A stretch of 44,312 nt of DNA, taken from contig NZ_JAKRSA010000002.1 in the NCBI RefSeq assembly GCF_022402485.1, positions 1 through 44,312 on the forward strand, written 5' to 3'. Numbering within the stretch: the first letter of the stretch is position 1; each line of letters opens with the position of its first letter. Positions 18,344 to 28,337 of the stretch are shown here, in pieces. The notes below the pieces were generated by a model. The model was given only the letters and a program-made list of their open reading frames with translations. It was not told the DNA's origin and ran no database searches. The DNA is from Phenylobacterium sp. GTDB taxonomy: Bacteria > Pseudomonadota > Alphaproteobacteria > Caulobacterales > Caulobacteraceae. Both the position numbers and the translations under genes were made by a program.

Positions 18344-19141
18344 CTATACCTCCCGCTCCGGCAGGCAGAGTGGGCGGTTGGCCTCGGCACGGATGAAGTC
18401 GATGATCTCCATCACCGGCGCGCTATGGCCAAAGGCGGCCGTCGCATCCTCAATGCGCTCCTGAAAGGTGCCTTCCTCGGCAAACAGTAGCCGGTAGGCG
18501 GAGCGCAGTTCAGCGATCATCTCGCGGGAGAAGTTGCGACGCTTGAGGCCCACGAGGTTCAAGCCTTCCAGGTGGGCATGATTTCCCCAGACGAGACCGT
18601 AGGGAATGACGTCCTTGGTCACCGCGGCAAGGCCACCGATGAAGGAGTAGCGCCCGACCCGGCAGTACTGGTGGACAGCGGCAAGCCCACTGACCATGAC
18701 GAAGTCACCCACGTCCACATGACCCCCCAGGGTCGCGGAATGGGCCAGGACTACATTGTTGCCGACCGTACAGTCATGGCCCACATGGCTGGTCGCCATG
18801 TACATGCCATCATCACCAATGCGCGTGACAGCACCGCCGTCAGGCGTGCCGATGTGCATGGTGACATGCTCCCAAAGGCGGTTGCGATCGCCGATAATGA
18901 GCTCGGTGGGCTCGCCCTTGTAGCCCGTATGATGAGGCGGACCGCCCAGATTGGCGAAGTTCCGCACGGTGCAATCGGCCCCGATGGTGGTGTGGCCTTC
19001 AACGACAACATGGGACAGCAATTCGGTGCGTGGTCCAATTCGGACATGCGAGCCGATGATCGAATAGGGACCGACCTTGACGCCCTCGGCCAGTTCGGCC
19101 CCTGGGGCGATGATCGCCGTAGGATGGATCTCAACAGTCAT
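18344..19141 (-). CDS. lpxA: UDP-N-acetylglucosamine acyltransferase
   Basis: First step of lipid A synthesis: moves a 3-hydroxyacyl chain from ACP to UDP-GlcNAc. It is a left-handed beta-helix built from hexapeptide repeats ([20 protein letters not shown] onward), with the family's catalytic His in the [20 protein letters not shown] block and the C-terminal helical region [20 protein letters not shown]. The 265 aa match the family. The ATG at 19139-19141 overlaps the fabZ stop (ATGA). The neighbouring order lpxD-fabZ-lpxA-lpxI-lpxB is the usual alphaproteobacterial lipid A cluster. Confidence 0.97.
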   Translation of the reverse strand: MTVEIHPTAIIAPGAELAEGVKVGPYSIIGSHVRIGPRTELLSHVVVEGHTTIGADCTVRNFANLGGPPHHTGYKGEPTELIIGDRNRLWEHVTMHIGTPDGGAVTRIGDDGMYMATSHVGHDCTVGNNVVLAHSATLGGHVDVGDFVMVSGLAAVHQYCRVGRYSFIGGLAAVTKDVIPYGLVWGNHAHLEGLNLVGLKRRNFSREMIAELRSAYRLLFAEEGTFQERIEDATAAFGHSAPVMEIIDFIRAEANRPLCLPEREV

Positions 19142-19611
19142 TGGGTGGCGACCACCATGGCGGCGAACTCGACCTCGGCGGCGACCTTGTCGCCCACCAG
19201 GGCCTGGCCCTTGAACTTAAACAGGTCGCCACGGTGGCGAACAACCTCGACGGGCATCCGCATCACATCGCCGGGGCGAACGGGCTGACGGAAGCGGCCA
19301 TTGTCCAAGGAGATGAACAGGATGGTCTTGCCAGCCACATCCACGTCGAGGGATTTCGACATCAGGATGGCACCGGTTTGGGCGATGGCTTCAACAATCA
19401 GCACGCCAGGCATGACCGGATACTCCGGAAAATGCCCGCCGAAGAACGGCTCGTTGAAGGTCACACACTTGATGCCGACAATCGACTGGCTTGGCTTGTA
19501 CTCCTCGGCGCGATCCACCAGCAGGAAGGGGTAGCGATGGGGGATACGCCGGAGAATTTCCGAAATATCGATCTCATCGGGGTTTTCATTGACCGGCGCT
19601 TTGCGGTTCAT
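19138..19611 (-). CDS. fabZ: 3-hydroxyacyl-ACP dehydratase FabZ
   Basis: Dehydrates 3-hydroxyacyl-ACP in fatty acid elongation and so competes with LpxA/LpxD for 3-hydroxymyristoyl-ACP. It is a hot-dog fold protein: [38 protein letters not shown] (catalytic His, with the Glu in the following [10 protein letters not shown] helix) and [13 protein letters not shown]. The ATG at 19609-19611 gives 157 aa and follows GGAG within the end of lpxD; it overlaps the lpxD stop (ATGA). In-frame codons further upstream lie within lpxD and were not used. Confidence 0.97.
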   Translation of the reverse strand: MNRKAPVNENPDEIDISEILRRIPHRYPFLLVDRAEEYKPSQSIVGIKCVTFNEPFFGGHFPEYPVMPGVLIVEAIAQTGAILMSKSLDVDVAGKTILFISLDNGRFRQPVRPGDVMRMPVEVVRHRGDLFKFKGQALVGDKVAAEVEFAAMVVATQ

Positions 19612-20630
19612 GCGCCTGCTCCATCTCCGCGACGCGCGGCCATCTTCGACAGCCACGCGACTTCACGCATCCACTTTTTAATGGGACGAGCCGGATACCC
19701 GCCCCAGGTCTCTCCGGCGGGGACATCGCGCATGATGCCGGCCGCCCCCGCGATCCTGGCCCCCTCGCCGATGATCACATGATCCGCTACACCAGCCCGA
19801 CCGCCAAACTGCACGCCGTCGCCGATGACCACACTGCCGGAGATCCCGGTCTGAGCGGCAATGGCGCAATTGCGGCCGATGCGAACATTGTGGGCGATCT
19901 GAACCATGTTATCGATCTTGGTGTTCTCGCCGACGATGGTGTCCTCGAAGGCGCCTCGATCAAGACAGGCCCCTGCCCCCACCGTCACCCCATCTTGCAG
20001 GATGACTCGTCCGAGCTGGGGAATATCGATTAGCCCCGTGGCACCGACAGTGGCCCCAAACCCGGCCTCACCAATCATGGCTCCGGCATAGATGCGGACC
20101 CGGTCACCGATCACGGCAAAGCCCACCACGGCGCAGGCACCGATGTCGCAATCGCGCCCGATCGTCACCCCTGGCCCAATGACCGCCCCGGCACCAATAG
20201 TGGTGCGCGCGCCGATGTGCGCGCCATCTCCGATCACAGCACCCGGCTCAATCCGAACATCGGGCTCAAGACGCGCAGTAGGCGACACGAGGCTGTCTGA
20301 GGTGTTGCGTCTTGGGCGGTGCAAGGCACCCGCGGCCACGGCATAGGCAGCCTGGGGTGATGGGGTGATCAAGCCGACACAGGCCTTCGGAACGTCCTGC
20401 GCCTGGCGGGGATGAACAAAACAGGCGCTCGCCTTGGTGCCGGCAAGTTCGTCTGCCCTGCGGGGGTCCGAAAGGAAGGTTACACACCCGACCTCGGCCC
20501 TGGACAGGATGGCTACGGCGCGAATCTGCCGGGCACCGTCGCTGCCAGGCGCAAGCTGACTGCCTGTCAGCTTGGCCAGATCATCTATGGAAACAGGACC
20601 GAGGTCCTCAAAGAAGCGCGGGTCAGGCAT
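19608..20630 (-). CDS. lpxD: UDP-3-O-acylglucosamine N-acyltransferase
   Basis: Third step of lipid A synthesis: adds the second 3-hydroxyacyl chain to UDP-3-O-acyl-glucosamine. The N-terminal uridine-binding domain includes RAVAILSRAEVGCVTFLSDP. A left-handed beta-helix follows, with hexapeptide repeats such as IEPGAVIGDGAHIGARTTIG, and the catalytic His region in NTKIDNMVQIAHNVRIG. It ends in a helical tail (PIKKWMREVAWLSKMAARRG). At 340 aa it is normal in length. The ATG is at 20628-20630. It is followed by fabZ with a 4-bp overlap and preceded by ompH with a 44-bp gap. Confidence 0.96.
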   Translation of the reverse strand: MPDPRFFEDLGPVSIDDLAKLTGSQLAPGSDGARQIRAVAILSRAEVGCVTFLSDPRRADELAGTKASACFVHPRQAQDVPKACVGLITPSPQAAYAVAAGALHRPRRNTSDSLVSPTARLEPDVRIEPGAVIGDGAHIGARTTIGAGAVIGPGVTIGRDCDIGACAVVGFAVIGDRVRIYAGAMIGEAGFGATVGATGLIDIPQLGRVILQDGVTVGAGACLDRGAFEDTIVGENTKIDNMVQIAHNVRIGRNCAIAAQTGISGSVVIGDGVQFGGRAGVADHVIIGEGARIAGAAGIMRDVPAGETWGGYPARPIKKWMREVAWLSKMAARRGDGAGA

Positions 20631-20674
20631 TTGATTTCCAGGCGCAACCCGCGCCCCTTGGGCGAGTCGCTGGC

Positions 20675-21292
20675 TTATCTAGTCTGGGTGCCCGGAGCCG
20701 GCTGGTCCAGCCGTTCACGGTCGAAAGCAAACTGGGTGATCTTGGCGTTCAGCGCTGTAATGACGGCACCCGTGATGTCCATCTGCGGGTTCGCCAGGAT
20801 CAGTGAATCGCTGCTGACCAGGATGGCGCACTGACGCTGCTGATAGACCTGACGGATGATCGGCTCCAGTTCCTGGCCAACCCGGCCAATGGCCTTGTTC
20901 TGGGTGGCGACCAGTTCCCGTTCCCGGAGGGCCGCCTTACGCTGGAGGGCGTTGGCCCGCACCTGCAGCGCTGCGCCACGGGATTCGAACGCGTCCTGAC
21001 CAATGGTCGCCCGCTGCCCCTCGAGGGTCTTGGCGTCATTGGCAAGGGCGGTCTCTTCAGCCTTGAGTTCGGCCTCCACCTGGGTGGCAATCTGACCCAT
21101 GCGGGTTCCGACGGCCTGCCCCACAGTGGACGCGCCAATGGCACCGTCCAGAGACATGACGCAGACCCCCGCAATGGCGGCGCCGTGAGTGACCTGCGGA
21201 GCGGCAGGTGCCTGCTGGGCTTGAGCGCCCGAAGCGAGCGCAAGGGCTAGCGCCGCAGCCGAAAGGCCAACGGCGAGGGTTTTGGTGGTCAT
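20675..21292 (-). CDS. OmpH/Skp-family periplasmic chaperone
   Basis: Likely holds unfolded outer-membrane proteins in the periplasm for delivery to BamA. It has a clear signal peptide (about residues 1-25, cleavage after AQA). A long charged alpha-helical region (about 65-160, rich in Glu, Lys, Ala and Gln) is typical of the Skp tentacles. The C-terminus contains the OmpH-type ending ILVSSDSLILANPQMDITGAVI. The 205 aa are somewhat longer than E. coli Skp (161). It lies 4 bp after bamA and before lpxD, the conserved position of this gene. Sequence identity in this family is low, so the call rests on signal peptide, helix and position. Confidence 0.88.
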   Translation of the reverse strand: MTTKTLAVGLSAAALALALASGAQAQQAPAAPQVTHGAAIAGVCVMSLDGAIGASTVGQAVGTRMGQIATQVEAELKAEETALANDAKTLEGQRATIGQDAFESRGAALQVRANALQRKAALRERELVATQNKAIGRVGQELEPIIRQVYQQRQCAILVSSDSLILANPQMDITGAVITALNAKITQFAFDRERLDQPAPGTQTR

Positions 21293-21296
21293 GAAA

Positions 21297-23651
21297 TCAG
21301 AACCTAGTTGAAGTGGAAAACCGGAAGGTTTCGGTCTTATCGTAATCTTCTTTGGCCAAAACTTGGCTGAAGTCGAAGCGGATCGGACCCATGGGTGAGC
21401 GCCAGAAGATGCTGACGCCCGCAGAGGCGCGTAGGGAGAGGTCGTCGACGATGTTGGGATCGACGACGCCGGTGATCGTCAGCTTATCCTCATCATCCAA
21501 CAGGCCCAAGGTCCCGAAGTCAGAGAACACGGCCGCCTTCACCCCGTACTGTTCGGGCAGGAAGGTGGGAACCGTAAGCTCCAGGGTGCCGATGGCGTAG
21601 GCCTTGCCGCCCAGGGCATCACCCCGGCTGGAGTTCAGGTCCCGCCCGCCGATGCCCGCGGTTTCAAAGCCCCGGAAACTGTTGCCGCCCTTGTAGAAGC
21701 GCTCATTGACCCGGACCGTATCGCCGTTCCAGCCATCCACATAGCCAGCAGAGGCCGTCCCACTGAAAATGAAGCTTGGCGAGAAACCGTAATAAATACC
21801 GCCCTCAATCTCCGTTTTCAGATAGTTCACATCACCCCCAAGGCCCGCCAGGTCCTGATTGATGGCAGTGTAGAACCCGCGGGTTGGATTGATCGGATCG
21901 TTCCGCCGGTCCAGGCGCAGCCCGTAGCCGATCAGAGAGGTCACATAGGACCCCCGCTGCTGGCAAAGCGAGATCGAAACCACAGGGGAAGATGGGTCGC
22001 AGAAGTCGGCTGGAATCTCCACCTCATCCTGGCGAAGCGTATAGCGCGCCGAACCCCGGGAGTTCAGCGTCAATGGGAAGCCAATCCGAACACCGCCGCC
22101 GATGGTGTTGGTCCGGTAGGCCGAGAAGTCGGTGAGATCATAGCGGTAGGAGTAAAGGTCGACCCCTGCCCCGAGATCGCGGCCCATGAACCGGGGCTCG
22201 GTGAAGGAAAAATCGACCTGCTGACGGAGGGACCCGACAGATACCCTCGCCCGGACGTTCTGACCGCGCCCGCGGAAGTTCCGCTCAGTGACCCCAAGAT
22301 CGAGGATCAACTGGTCTACGGAGCTGTAGCCCGCGCTGAACGACAGCTCGCCCGTCGGTTGCTCTTCGACCTGGACCTGCAACCCCGTGCGGTCAGGCGC
22401 CGACCCCTGAATTTCCTCAATGGTCACATCCTTGAAGAAGCCCAGCGCCCGAATCCGATTGCGCGATCGGTCCACAAGGACCCGATTATAGGCGTCGCCC
22501 TCGGCAAGGTTCATCTCGCGGCGAACCACATAGTCCAATGTGCGGGTGTTGCCGATGATGTCGATCCGCTCGACATAGACTCGCGGCCCCTCGTTCACCT
22601 GGAAGGTCACGTCCACGGTGCGCGCTTCGCGGTTGGGGGTATAGCGAGGGCGAACATCGACGAAAGCAAAGCCGGCGGCACCGGCCGCAAAGGTCAGGGT
22701 GTCTGTCGCCTGCTCAATGCGTTCATCCTGATAGATCTGGCCCGCGCGGATTGGCAGGATCTCTACCAGGAGTTCCTTGTTTAGCTTCTCGAGCTCAGTC
22801 GCCACCTCGATCTTGCCGAACTTGTATTCCGGGCCCTCATCGATCGTGTAGGTGATCACAAACCCGTTCTTATCGGGGGCGAGCTCGGCGATGGCCGAGA
22901 TGATCCGGAAATCGTAGAAACCGCGGTTGCGATAGTGCTCGCGGAGCTTTTCCTTATCAAATTCAAGCCGATCTGGATCATAGTTCGCGTTGCTGGTGAA
23001 CAGCTTGTACCAGGCGCTTTCCTCGGTCACGACCACATCGCGCAGATCGTTGTCGGAGAACTCCACATTGCCAATGAAGTTGGTGCGCAGGACGCCGCTC
23101 TTGGCCCCCTCGTCGATCTCAAAGATCACATCCACACGCTTCTGGGGCAGCTCAACGATCTTAGGGGAGACATTGGCCGAGATCCGCCCAGACCGGCGGT
23201 AAAGCTCGACGATCCGCTGAACATCCTGCTGAATACGAGCGCGGGTGAAAATCCCCCGGGGCCGCAGGGTGACTTCGTCCCGCAGCTTGTCTTCCTTCAG
23301 GCCGCGGTTTCCTTCGAAAATCACCCGATTGATGATTGGATTTTCGACGACCTCGACGATCACTTCCCCGCCCACAGCGCTGATGCGCACATCGGCGAAC
23401 AGATCAGTGCGGTAGAGCGCCTTAAGCGCCAGATCCAGCTGAGCAGCATCAACGCGGTCGCCGGGCTGGATCGGCAGGTAGGATAGCACTGTGGCCTGCT
23501 CAATGCGCTCATTGCCCCGTACGGCGATGCGCTGGACAACCTCAGCCTGGGCCTGGGCGACGGCCACCGTCGGCGCCGTCAGGGCCGTGGAGGAGAGCAA
23601 TAGGGCGAAGCCGGAAGCGAGCGCAGCGCTACGAGCGCGAGATCTTTGCAT
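21297..23651 (-). CDS. bamA: Outer membrane assembly factor BamA
   Basis: Central beta-barrel of the BAM complex, which inserts proteins into the outer membrane. It has a signal peptide (about residues 1-34) and five POTRA domains (about 36-420; the first begins VVQRIAVRGNERIEQATVLS). The 16-strand barrel includes the lid-loop equivalent SFRGFETAGIGGRDLN. The last residue is Phe (FRFSTSTRF), the outer-membrane targeting signal. It is 784 aa. The start ATG at 23649-23651 leads straight into the signal peptide; earlier in-frame codons are not supported. One barrel loop has two Cys residues 11 apart (FCDPSSPVVSISLCQQ), a possible external disulfide. It follows rseP after 29 bp. Confidence 0.96.
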   Translation of the reverse strand: MQRSRARSAALASGFALLLSSTALTAPTVAVAQAQAEVVQRIAVRGNERIEQATVLSYLPIQPGDRVDAAQLDLALKALYRTDLFADVRISAVGGEVIVEVVENPIINRVIFEGNRGLKEDKLRDEVTLRPRGIFTRARIQQDVQRIVELYRRSGRISANVSPKIVELPQKRVDVIFEIDEGAKSGVLRTNFIGNVEFSDNDLRDVVVTEESAWYKLFTSNANYDPDRLEFDKEKLREHYRNRGFYDFRIISAIAELAPDKNGFVITYTIDEGPEYKFGKIEVATELEKLNKELLVEILPIRAGQIYQDERIEQATDTLTFAAGAAGFAFVDVRPRYTPNREARTVDVTFQVNEGPRVYVERIDIIGNTRTLDYVVRREMNLAEGDAYNRVLVDRSRNRIRALGFFKDVTIEEIQGSAPDRTGLQVQVEEQPTGELSFSAGYSSVDQLILDLGVTERNFRGRGQNVRARVSVGSLRQQVDFSFTEPRFMGRDLGAGVDLYSYRYDLTDFSAYRTNTIGGGVRIGFPLTLNSRGSARYTLRQDEVEIPADFCDPSSPVVSISLCQQRGSYVTSLIGYGLRLDRRNDPINPTRGFYTAINQDLAGLGGDVNYLKTEIEGGIYYGFSPSFIFSGTASAGYVDGWNGDTVRVNERFYKGGNSFRGFETAGIGGRDLNSSRGDALGGKAYAIGTLELTVPTFLPEQYGVKAAVFSDFGTLGLLDDEDKLTITGVVDPNIVDDLSLRASAGVSIFWRSPMGPIRFDFSQVLAKEDYDKTETFRFSTSTRF

Positions 23652-23680
23652 CTGATCAGCCGTTAAGGAGGAAGGCCAGC

Positions 23681-24898
23681 CTAGGAAAACAGGCCGCCGA
23701 GAAATTTGAACACGCGCAGTTGCTGCAGATCGTTCCAAGTGGCGAACAACATCAATCCGAGCAGCAGCGCAAGGCCTACACGATATCCTGCCGCCTGAAC
23801 CTTGGCGGCAAGAGGGCGGCGCGCCACAGCCTCGTAGGCGTAGAAGACCAAGTGGCCCCCATCGAGGATGGGCACCGGCAACAGATTCATGAACCCGATA
23901 CCGACAGAGAGTACGGCCGTCAGCCCGAGCAGCGCCACACCACTGCCGAGCAACATGGTGCCAATATCAGGCGCGCCCTGAGCACCAGACTGCGCCACCT
24001 GGCCCGAAGCCTGGGCAATCCGCAGGGGACCGCCCAGCTGGTCAGCACTCTCACGACCTGTGACCACGCGCCCCAGATAATAGACGGTGGTGGTCAGCAC
24101 CCGCCAGGTCCGCTCCACTCCACCGGCAATCGCTTCAATCGGACCATAGCGGCGAACCGTGCGCTCGCCCATCTGCGCCGGGCTCGAGATCCCCAAGACA
24201 CCGATCTTCTGCTCCCCGCCCATGCCGTCAGGCCTCACCCGACGTTCCGGCGTTGCGGTGAGCGTGACCTGTTGGCCCCCTCGGTCGACAACGAATGCGG
24301 TGGGGGCATTGGATCGGACCGCGATGATCTGCTGCAAGGCAAAGAAGTTCTCGATCTTCTGCCCATTGGCGCGAACGATGACGTCATCCACCATAAAACC
24401 GGCGCGCGCAGCCGGGCTACCCGCCTCAACGGCGGCGACCCGAGCCGGAATCACCGTCTCACCCACGCTCATCAGCAGAACGGCGAACAGAACAATGGCC
24501 AGAATGAAATTGGCTGCGGGGCCTGCCGCCGTAATGAAAGCTCGCTGTCCCACCGGCTTGAAATGGAAATAGCGGTTTGCCGCTCCAGGGCCTTGATCGG
24601 CGTCGATCCGCTGGCGCATCGCTTCAAGGTTGTCGTGGTCGGGAACGCTGGCGACGTTCTCATCCCCGGAGAATTTGACATAGCCCCCGAGGGGAATCCA
24701 ACCGATGCGCCACTCCACACCCTGCCGGTCCCGCCAGCCAAAGATCCGGCGGCCAAACCCAATGGAGAACTGGTCTATGGCCACGCCGCAGGCGCGGGCG
24801 GCCCAATAATGTCCAAGCTCGTGAATGGTCACCACGACGGTGAGCACAAGCAGGAACGGGATGATGTAGGTCAGCGCGGTCTCAATGAGGCTGAACAT
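23681..24898 (-). CDS. rseP: RseP/MmpA-family site-2 protease
   Basis: Zinc intramembrane protease that cleaves single-pass membrane proteins. The active site HELGH (His26, Glu27, His30) lies in the first membrane helix, and the third zinc ligand is in NLLPVPILDGGHLVF near the C-terminus. One PDZ domain (about residues 125-200) contains VEAGSPAARAGFMVDDVIV. Four membrane segments are visible in 405 aa. E. coli RseP has two PDZ domains; the single one here fits the Caulobacter protein MmpA, known to clear the polarity factor PodJ. Whether PodJ exists in this organism cannot be told. ATG at 24896-24898; dxr ends 17 bp upstream. Confidence 0.94.
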   Translation of the reverse strand: MFSLIETALTYIIPFLLVLTVVVTIHELGHYWAARACGVAIDQFSIGFGRRIFGWRDRQGVEWRIGWIPLGGYVKFSGDENVASVPDHDNLEAMRQRIDADQGPGAANRYFHFKPVGQRAFITAAGPAANFILAIVLFAVLLMSVGETVIPARVAAVEAGSPAARAGFMVDDVIVRANGQKIENFFALQQIIAVRSNAPTAFVVDRGGQQVTLTATPERRVRPDGMGGEQKIGVLGISSPAQMGERTVRRYGPIEAIAGGVERTWRVLTTTVYYLGRVVTGRESADQLGGPLRIAQASGQVAQSGAQGAPDIGTMLLGSGVALLGLTAVLSVGIGFMNLLPVPILDGGHLVFYAYEAVARRPLAAKVQAAGYRVGLALLLGLMLFATWNDLQQLRVFKFLGGLFS

Positions 24899-24915
24899 CG
24901 AAAGGGGCTATGCTC

Positions 24916-26127
24916 CTATTGGGCCTGACGGGCGTCAGAAAGCCCGGCGGTGACGACCGAGGCGATGCGCCGGGCCGCTGCGTCTGTTTCCCGAGCTGAT
25001 TCCAAGGCGTCCCCACTCGCGCCTGCGGCTAGCTCCCCCGTGCGCTCCAGTCGCTCCAGGGTCTCAGCCACCGTGGCGGCAATATCGAGAAAGCCGATCT
25101 TTCGGTCAAGGAAGGCCGCCACCGCCACTTCATTGGCGGCATTCAGCGCCCCAGGGGCCGCGCCACCGGCCGCCAGGGCTGCCTTGGCTAGCCCGAGAGC
25201 TGGGAACTTCTGGAGGTCCGGCTCTTCGAAGGTCAAAGGGCCCGACGTGACGAGTTCCAGGCGCGGCGCGGGCCACGGCAAGCGATCTGGCCAAGCAAAG
25301 GCGCAGGCGATGGGCGCGCGCATGTCTGGCGGCCCCAGCTGAGCCAGGGTCGAGCCATCGGCATATTCCACCATCGAGTGGATGATCTGCTGGTGATGGA
25401 TCAAGACCTCAAGACGCTCCGGCGGCATGGAGAACAGATAGGCAGCCTCGATGATCTCCAGGCCCTTGTTCATCATGGAGGCGGAATCGACCGAAATCTT
25501 GGCGCCCATGCTGAAGTTTGGGTGGGCCACGGCCTGTTCAGGGGTGGCATGCGCCATCTGAGCCTTTGTCCAGGTCCGGAATGGCCCCCCCGATGAGGTC
25601 AGGATCACCCGCGAAACCTGAGCATTGGCGCGGGAGTCAAACACCTGGAAGATCGCCGAGTGTTCGGAATCCACGGGTATGACAACGCCGCCGGCCAGCT
25701 TCGCCGTCCTCAGCAGACCCGGGCCACCGCAAACAAGGCTTTCCTTGTTGGCCAGGGCGACCACGGCCCCGGCCCGGGCGGCAGCCAGGGTGGGGGCCAG
25801 CCCCGCAAACCCGACGATCGCCGACATCACCCACTGGGCGTCAGCCGCCGCAATCTCGGCGATCGCGGTGGCACCGGCGGCGGCCTGGATGCCCGACCCC
25901 TTCAGACGATCGCGAAGCTCTGGGAGCGCGGTCTCGTCCTCGATCACCGCCACCTGGGGCCGCCAGCGCAGGGCCTGCTCCGCCAGACGGGCGACATTGC
26001 GCCCGCCCGTCAGGCCAACCACCTCGACCTCGACCTTGGCCAGCTCAAACAGGTCTAAGGTCGAGAGGCCCACAGACCCGGTTGAGCCCAGGACGGTGAC
26101 TTTCCTCGGAAGCGCATGGGCATTCAT
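24916..26127 (-). CDS. dxr: 1-deoxy-D-xylulose 5-phosphate reductoisomerase
   Basis: Second enzyme of the MEP pathway to isoprenoids; NADPH-dependent. The N-terminal Rossmann motif is [17 protein letters not shown]. The metal and substrate region has [24 protein letters not shown] and SSGGPFRTW. The catalytic loop region includes [20 protein letters not shown]. The 403 aa match the family. The ATG at 26125-26127 overlaps the cdsA stop (ATGA). It provides precursors for the UppS product undecaprenyl diphosphate made two genes earlier in the same run. Confidence 0.97.
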   Translation of the reverse strand: MNAHALPRKVTVLGSTGSVGLSTLDLFELAKVEVEVVGLTGGRNVARLAEQALRWRPQVAVIEDETALPELRDRLKGSGIQAAAGATAIAEIAAADAQWVMSAIVGFAGLAPTLAAARAGAVVALANKESLVCGGPGLLRTAKLAGGVVIPVDSEHSAIFQVFDSRANAQVSRVILTSSGGPFRTWTKAQMAHATPEQAVAHPNFSMGAKISVDSASMMNKGLEIIEAAYLFSMPPERLEVLIHHQQIIHSMVEYADGSTLAQLGPPDMRAPIACAFAWPDRLPWPAPRLELVTSGPLTFEEPDLQKFPALGLAKAALAAGGAAPGALNAANEVAVAAFLDRKIGFLDIAATVAETLERLERTGELAAGASGDALESARETDAAARRIASVVTAGLSDARQAQ

Positions 26128-26957
26128 GTGAAGAGCTCCGCCAGACGCGCAATCGCCAGCACAAGCACGGCGAACATAAGGCCGTCGACCCGATCGAGCA
26201 GACCGCCGTGCCCAGGGATGAGGTCGCCAGAGTCCTTAACCCCAAATCGGCGCTTGAGCATCGACTCCCAAAGATCCCCACCCATGGTCGCCAGGCCGCC
26301 GGCCAAACCGATCACCGCGCCCGTCACCGGACCCATGGTCGCGCCGAACAGGGCCGAGCACAGGGCACCCGTGGCTGTCGCGGCCATCAGTCCGCCGGCA
26401 AAGCCAGACCAGGTCTTGTTTGGTGAAAATCGTGGCCAGAGCTTTGGCCCCTTCAGCACGCTGCCCACCAGGAATGCCGCGATGTCAGCCGCCCAGGTGA
26501 TGGCAAAGAGCATGAGCACCCAAAGGGCCCCGTCGGGCGTCCCCCGCAGCCAGACCAGAGCCAGACAGGGCGCGCCAATATAGATCACCCCAAAGGCCGC
26601 ATCTGCCGGCCGTTCGGCCACCCGCCGGGCGACCACGGCGGCGGCGGCGGCTCCAAACACCACAGCTGCCCAGGCTAGGGGGACGTAGCGCAGATAGATC
26701 AGAAAGACGCCGGCCAGCACCCCGATGAGCACGACGCTCAAAACCCGCAGGGGCGCCTTGGGCGCACTCATGCCAGCCCATTCGATGGACAGCAGCGCCA
26801 CCCCCACGGAAATCAGCAGGAGGAACGGCACCCCACCCCACCAGACCGCGCCAACGGAGGCGGGCACCAGCACCAGGGCTGAGGCCGCACGGATGGCGAG
26901 GTTTGACCAGTCGAAGCGCTTAGCCGGTGGCAAGGGCGTCATCGGCGACAGCGCCAT
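26124..26957 (-). CDS. cdsA: Phosphatidate cytidylyltransferase
   Basis: Makes CDP-diacylglycerol from phosphatidate and CTP at the inner membrane, the branch point of phospholipid synthesis. The protein is mostly membrane helices (about seven) and contains [12 protein letters not shown] and the PS01315 signature region [18 protein letters not shown] followed by LDRVDGL near the C-terminus. It is 277 aa. The start may be the ATG at 26955-26957 or the one at 26940-26942; both lie inside the end of uppS (overlap 38 or 23 bp) and neither has a clear Shine-Dalgarno sequence. Confidence 0.95.
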   Translation of the reverse strand: MALSPMTPLPPAKRFDWSNLAIRAASALVLVPASVGAVWWGGVPFLLLISVGVALLSIEWAGMSAPKAPLRVLSVVLIGVLAGVFLIYLRYVPLAWAAVVFGAAAAAVVARRVAERPADAAFGVIYIGAPCLALVWLRGTPDGALWVLMLFAITWAADIAAFLVGSVLKGPKLWPRFSPNKTWSGFAGGLMAATATGALCSALFGATMGPVTGAVIGLAGGLATMGGDLWESMLKRRFGVKDSGDLIPGHGGLLDRVDGLMFAVLVLAIARLAELFT

Positions 26958-27693
26958 ATCGGCGCTCGCGGGTGCGGAAGGCGTCTATGGCGGCTTTCAG
27001 ATGTTCAGGGCCGTAATCTGGCCAAAGGACATCCTGGAAAATCAGTTCGGAATAGGCTGCTTCCCACAACAGGAAGTTTGACAGGCGTTGTTCGCCTGAA
27101 GGTCGCACAATCAGATCTGGCGGCGGCGTCGCCGAAGTCGACAAATATGCGGCAAATCGCGCTTCATCCAGGTCCTCAGGGCGAAGAAGCCCCGCCGACA
27201 CATCCTGAGCGAATCGCCTAGCCCCCTCGGTGATGTCAGCTTGGCCGCCATAATTAAACGCGACCTGCAGAAAAAACTGATCGTTTCCGGCCGTCCGGCG
27301 CTCAGCCTCTTCGATAATCTGGATCAGATCTGCGTTGAGACCCTCCCTGCGCCCAATCACCCGGACGCGCACCCCTTCCCGCTCCAGCCGGCCAAGGTCA
27401 CTTTCGAAATAGCGACGGGGCAAGGCCATCAGCTCGGCCACCTCGGCGGCGGGACGGCTCCAGTTCTCCGTCGAAAAGCCAAACACCGTGAGACAGCGAA
27501 TATTCAGTTCGGGAGCCGCGGCCACCGTCCGCTTTAGCGCCTCAACTCCGGCGCGATGACCAAGGCTGCGGGGGAGGCCCCGCCGCTTGGCCCAGCGACC
27601 ATTGCCATCCATGACCAGCGCCACGTGCAGAGCCTCGTCCGCCGAAGGATCGGCGGCCGGTCGTGCGGCATTCGGCTCTGGGCTGCGGGCCAT
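26920..27693 (-). CDS. uppS: Undecaprenyl diphosphate synthase (cis-prenyltransferase)
   Basis: Builds the C55 lipid carrier for peptidoglycan and polysaccharide synthesis. The family blocks are HVALVMDGNGRWAKRRGLPR (catalytic Asp), VFGFSTENWSRP, FNYGGQADIT and the C-terminal DLIVRPSGEQRLSNFLLWE with YSELIFQDVLWPDY. It is 257 aa. The ATG at 27691-27693 has GAGGAA 7 bases upstream. It lies 37 bp after frr and overlaps cdsA, a conserved grouping. Confidence 0.97.
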   Translation of the reverse strand: MARSPEPNAARPAADPSADEALHVALVMDGNGRWAKRRGLPRSLGHRAGVEALKRTVAAAPELNIRCLTVFGFSTENWSRPAAEVAELMALPRRYFESDLGRLEREGVRVRVIGRREGLNADLIQIIEEAERRTAGNDQFFLQVAFNYGGQADITEGARRFAQDVSAGLLRPEDLDEARFAAYLSTSATPPPDLIVRPSGEQRLSNFLLWEAAYSELIFQDVLWPDYGPEHLKAAIDAFRTRERRYGAVADDALATG

Positions 27694-27730
27694 GGGTTCC
27701 TCGGGCGTCCTTTGGCGACAGGCTAGCCGA

Positions 27731-28297
27731 TCAGACCTGCATGATCTCTTGTTCTTTGACTTTCAAGGCTTCGTCCACGCGCTTGACCGCCTCATCGGTG
27801 AACTTCTGCACCTCGGTCTCCATGCGTTTCTGCTCGTCCTGGCTGATCACACCGTCTTTTTCGGCCCGCTTCAGGTCGTCATTGGCGTCACGACGGATGT
27901 TTCGGACGGCCACCTTCTGATGTTCGGCGTACTTCCCGGCGATCTTAACCAGGTCCTTCCGGCGCTCCTCGGTGAGGGGCGGGATCGGGATGCGCAGGGT
28001 TTGGCCATCCACCACGGGGTTCAAACCAAGGCCGCTGTTACGGATAGCCTTCTCCACCGAGACCGCAACGCCCTTGTCCCAGATGTTGACGGTCAGCATG
28101 CGGGGTTCTGGCACGCTGACAGCAGCGACCTGGCTGATGGGTACCGTTGCGCCATAGGCGTCGACCATGATCTGGTCCAGGAGCCCGGCGGACGCTCGTC
28201 CAGTGCGCAGGGAGGCAAACTCCTCCTTCAGGGCCAGAACGGCCTTATCCATTCGGTCCTTGTAGCTCGACAGAACCGGCTTCGGTGCGGCGGCCAT
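27731..28297 (-). CDS. frr: Ribosome recycling factor
   Basis: Splits the post-termination ribosome with EF-G. The sequence follows the family throughout: [85 protein letters not shown] and the Lys/Glu-rich final helix. The 188 aa are typical. The ATG at 28295-28297 is preceded by a strong GGAGGAG. It lies 40 bp after pyrH, in the usual rpsB-tsf-pyrH-frr order. Confidence 0.97.
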   Translation of the reverse strand: MAAAPKPVLSSYKDRMDKAVLALKEEFASLRTGRASAGLLDQIMVDAYGATVPISQVAAVSVPEPRMLTVNIWDKGVAVSVEKAIRNSGLGLNPVVDGQTLRIPIPPLTEERRKDLVKIAGKYAEHQKVAVRNIRRDANDDLKRAEKDGVISQDEQKRMETEVQKFTDEAVKRVDEALKVKEQEIMQV

Positions 28298-28337
28298 AGG
28301 GCTCCTCCAGTGGATATCGGTTATCGGGACGAAAGGG

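Noticed and set aside
23720..24928. 402-residue plus-strand frame over rseP
   Set aside because: Shadow of rseP, which has HELGH, PDZ and LDG motifs; the antisense product has no membrane or domain pattern.
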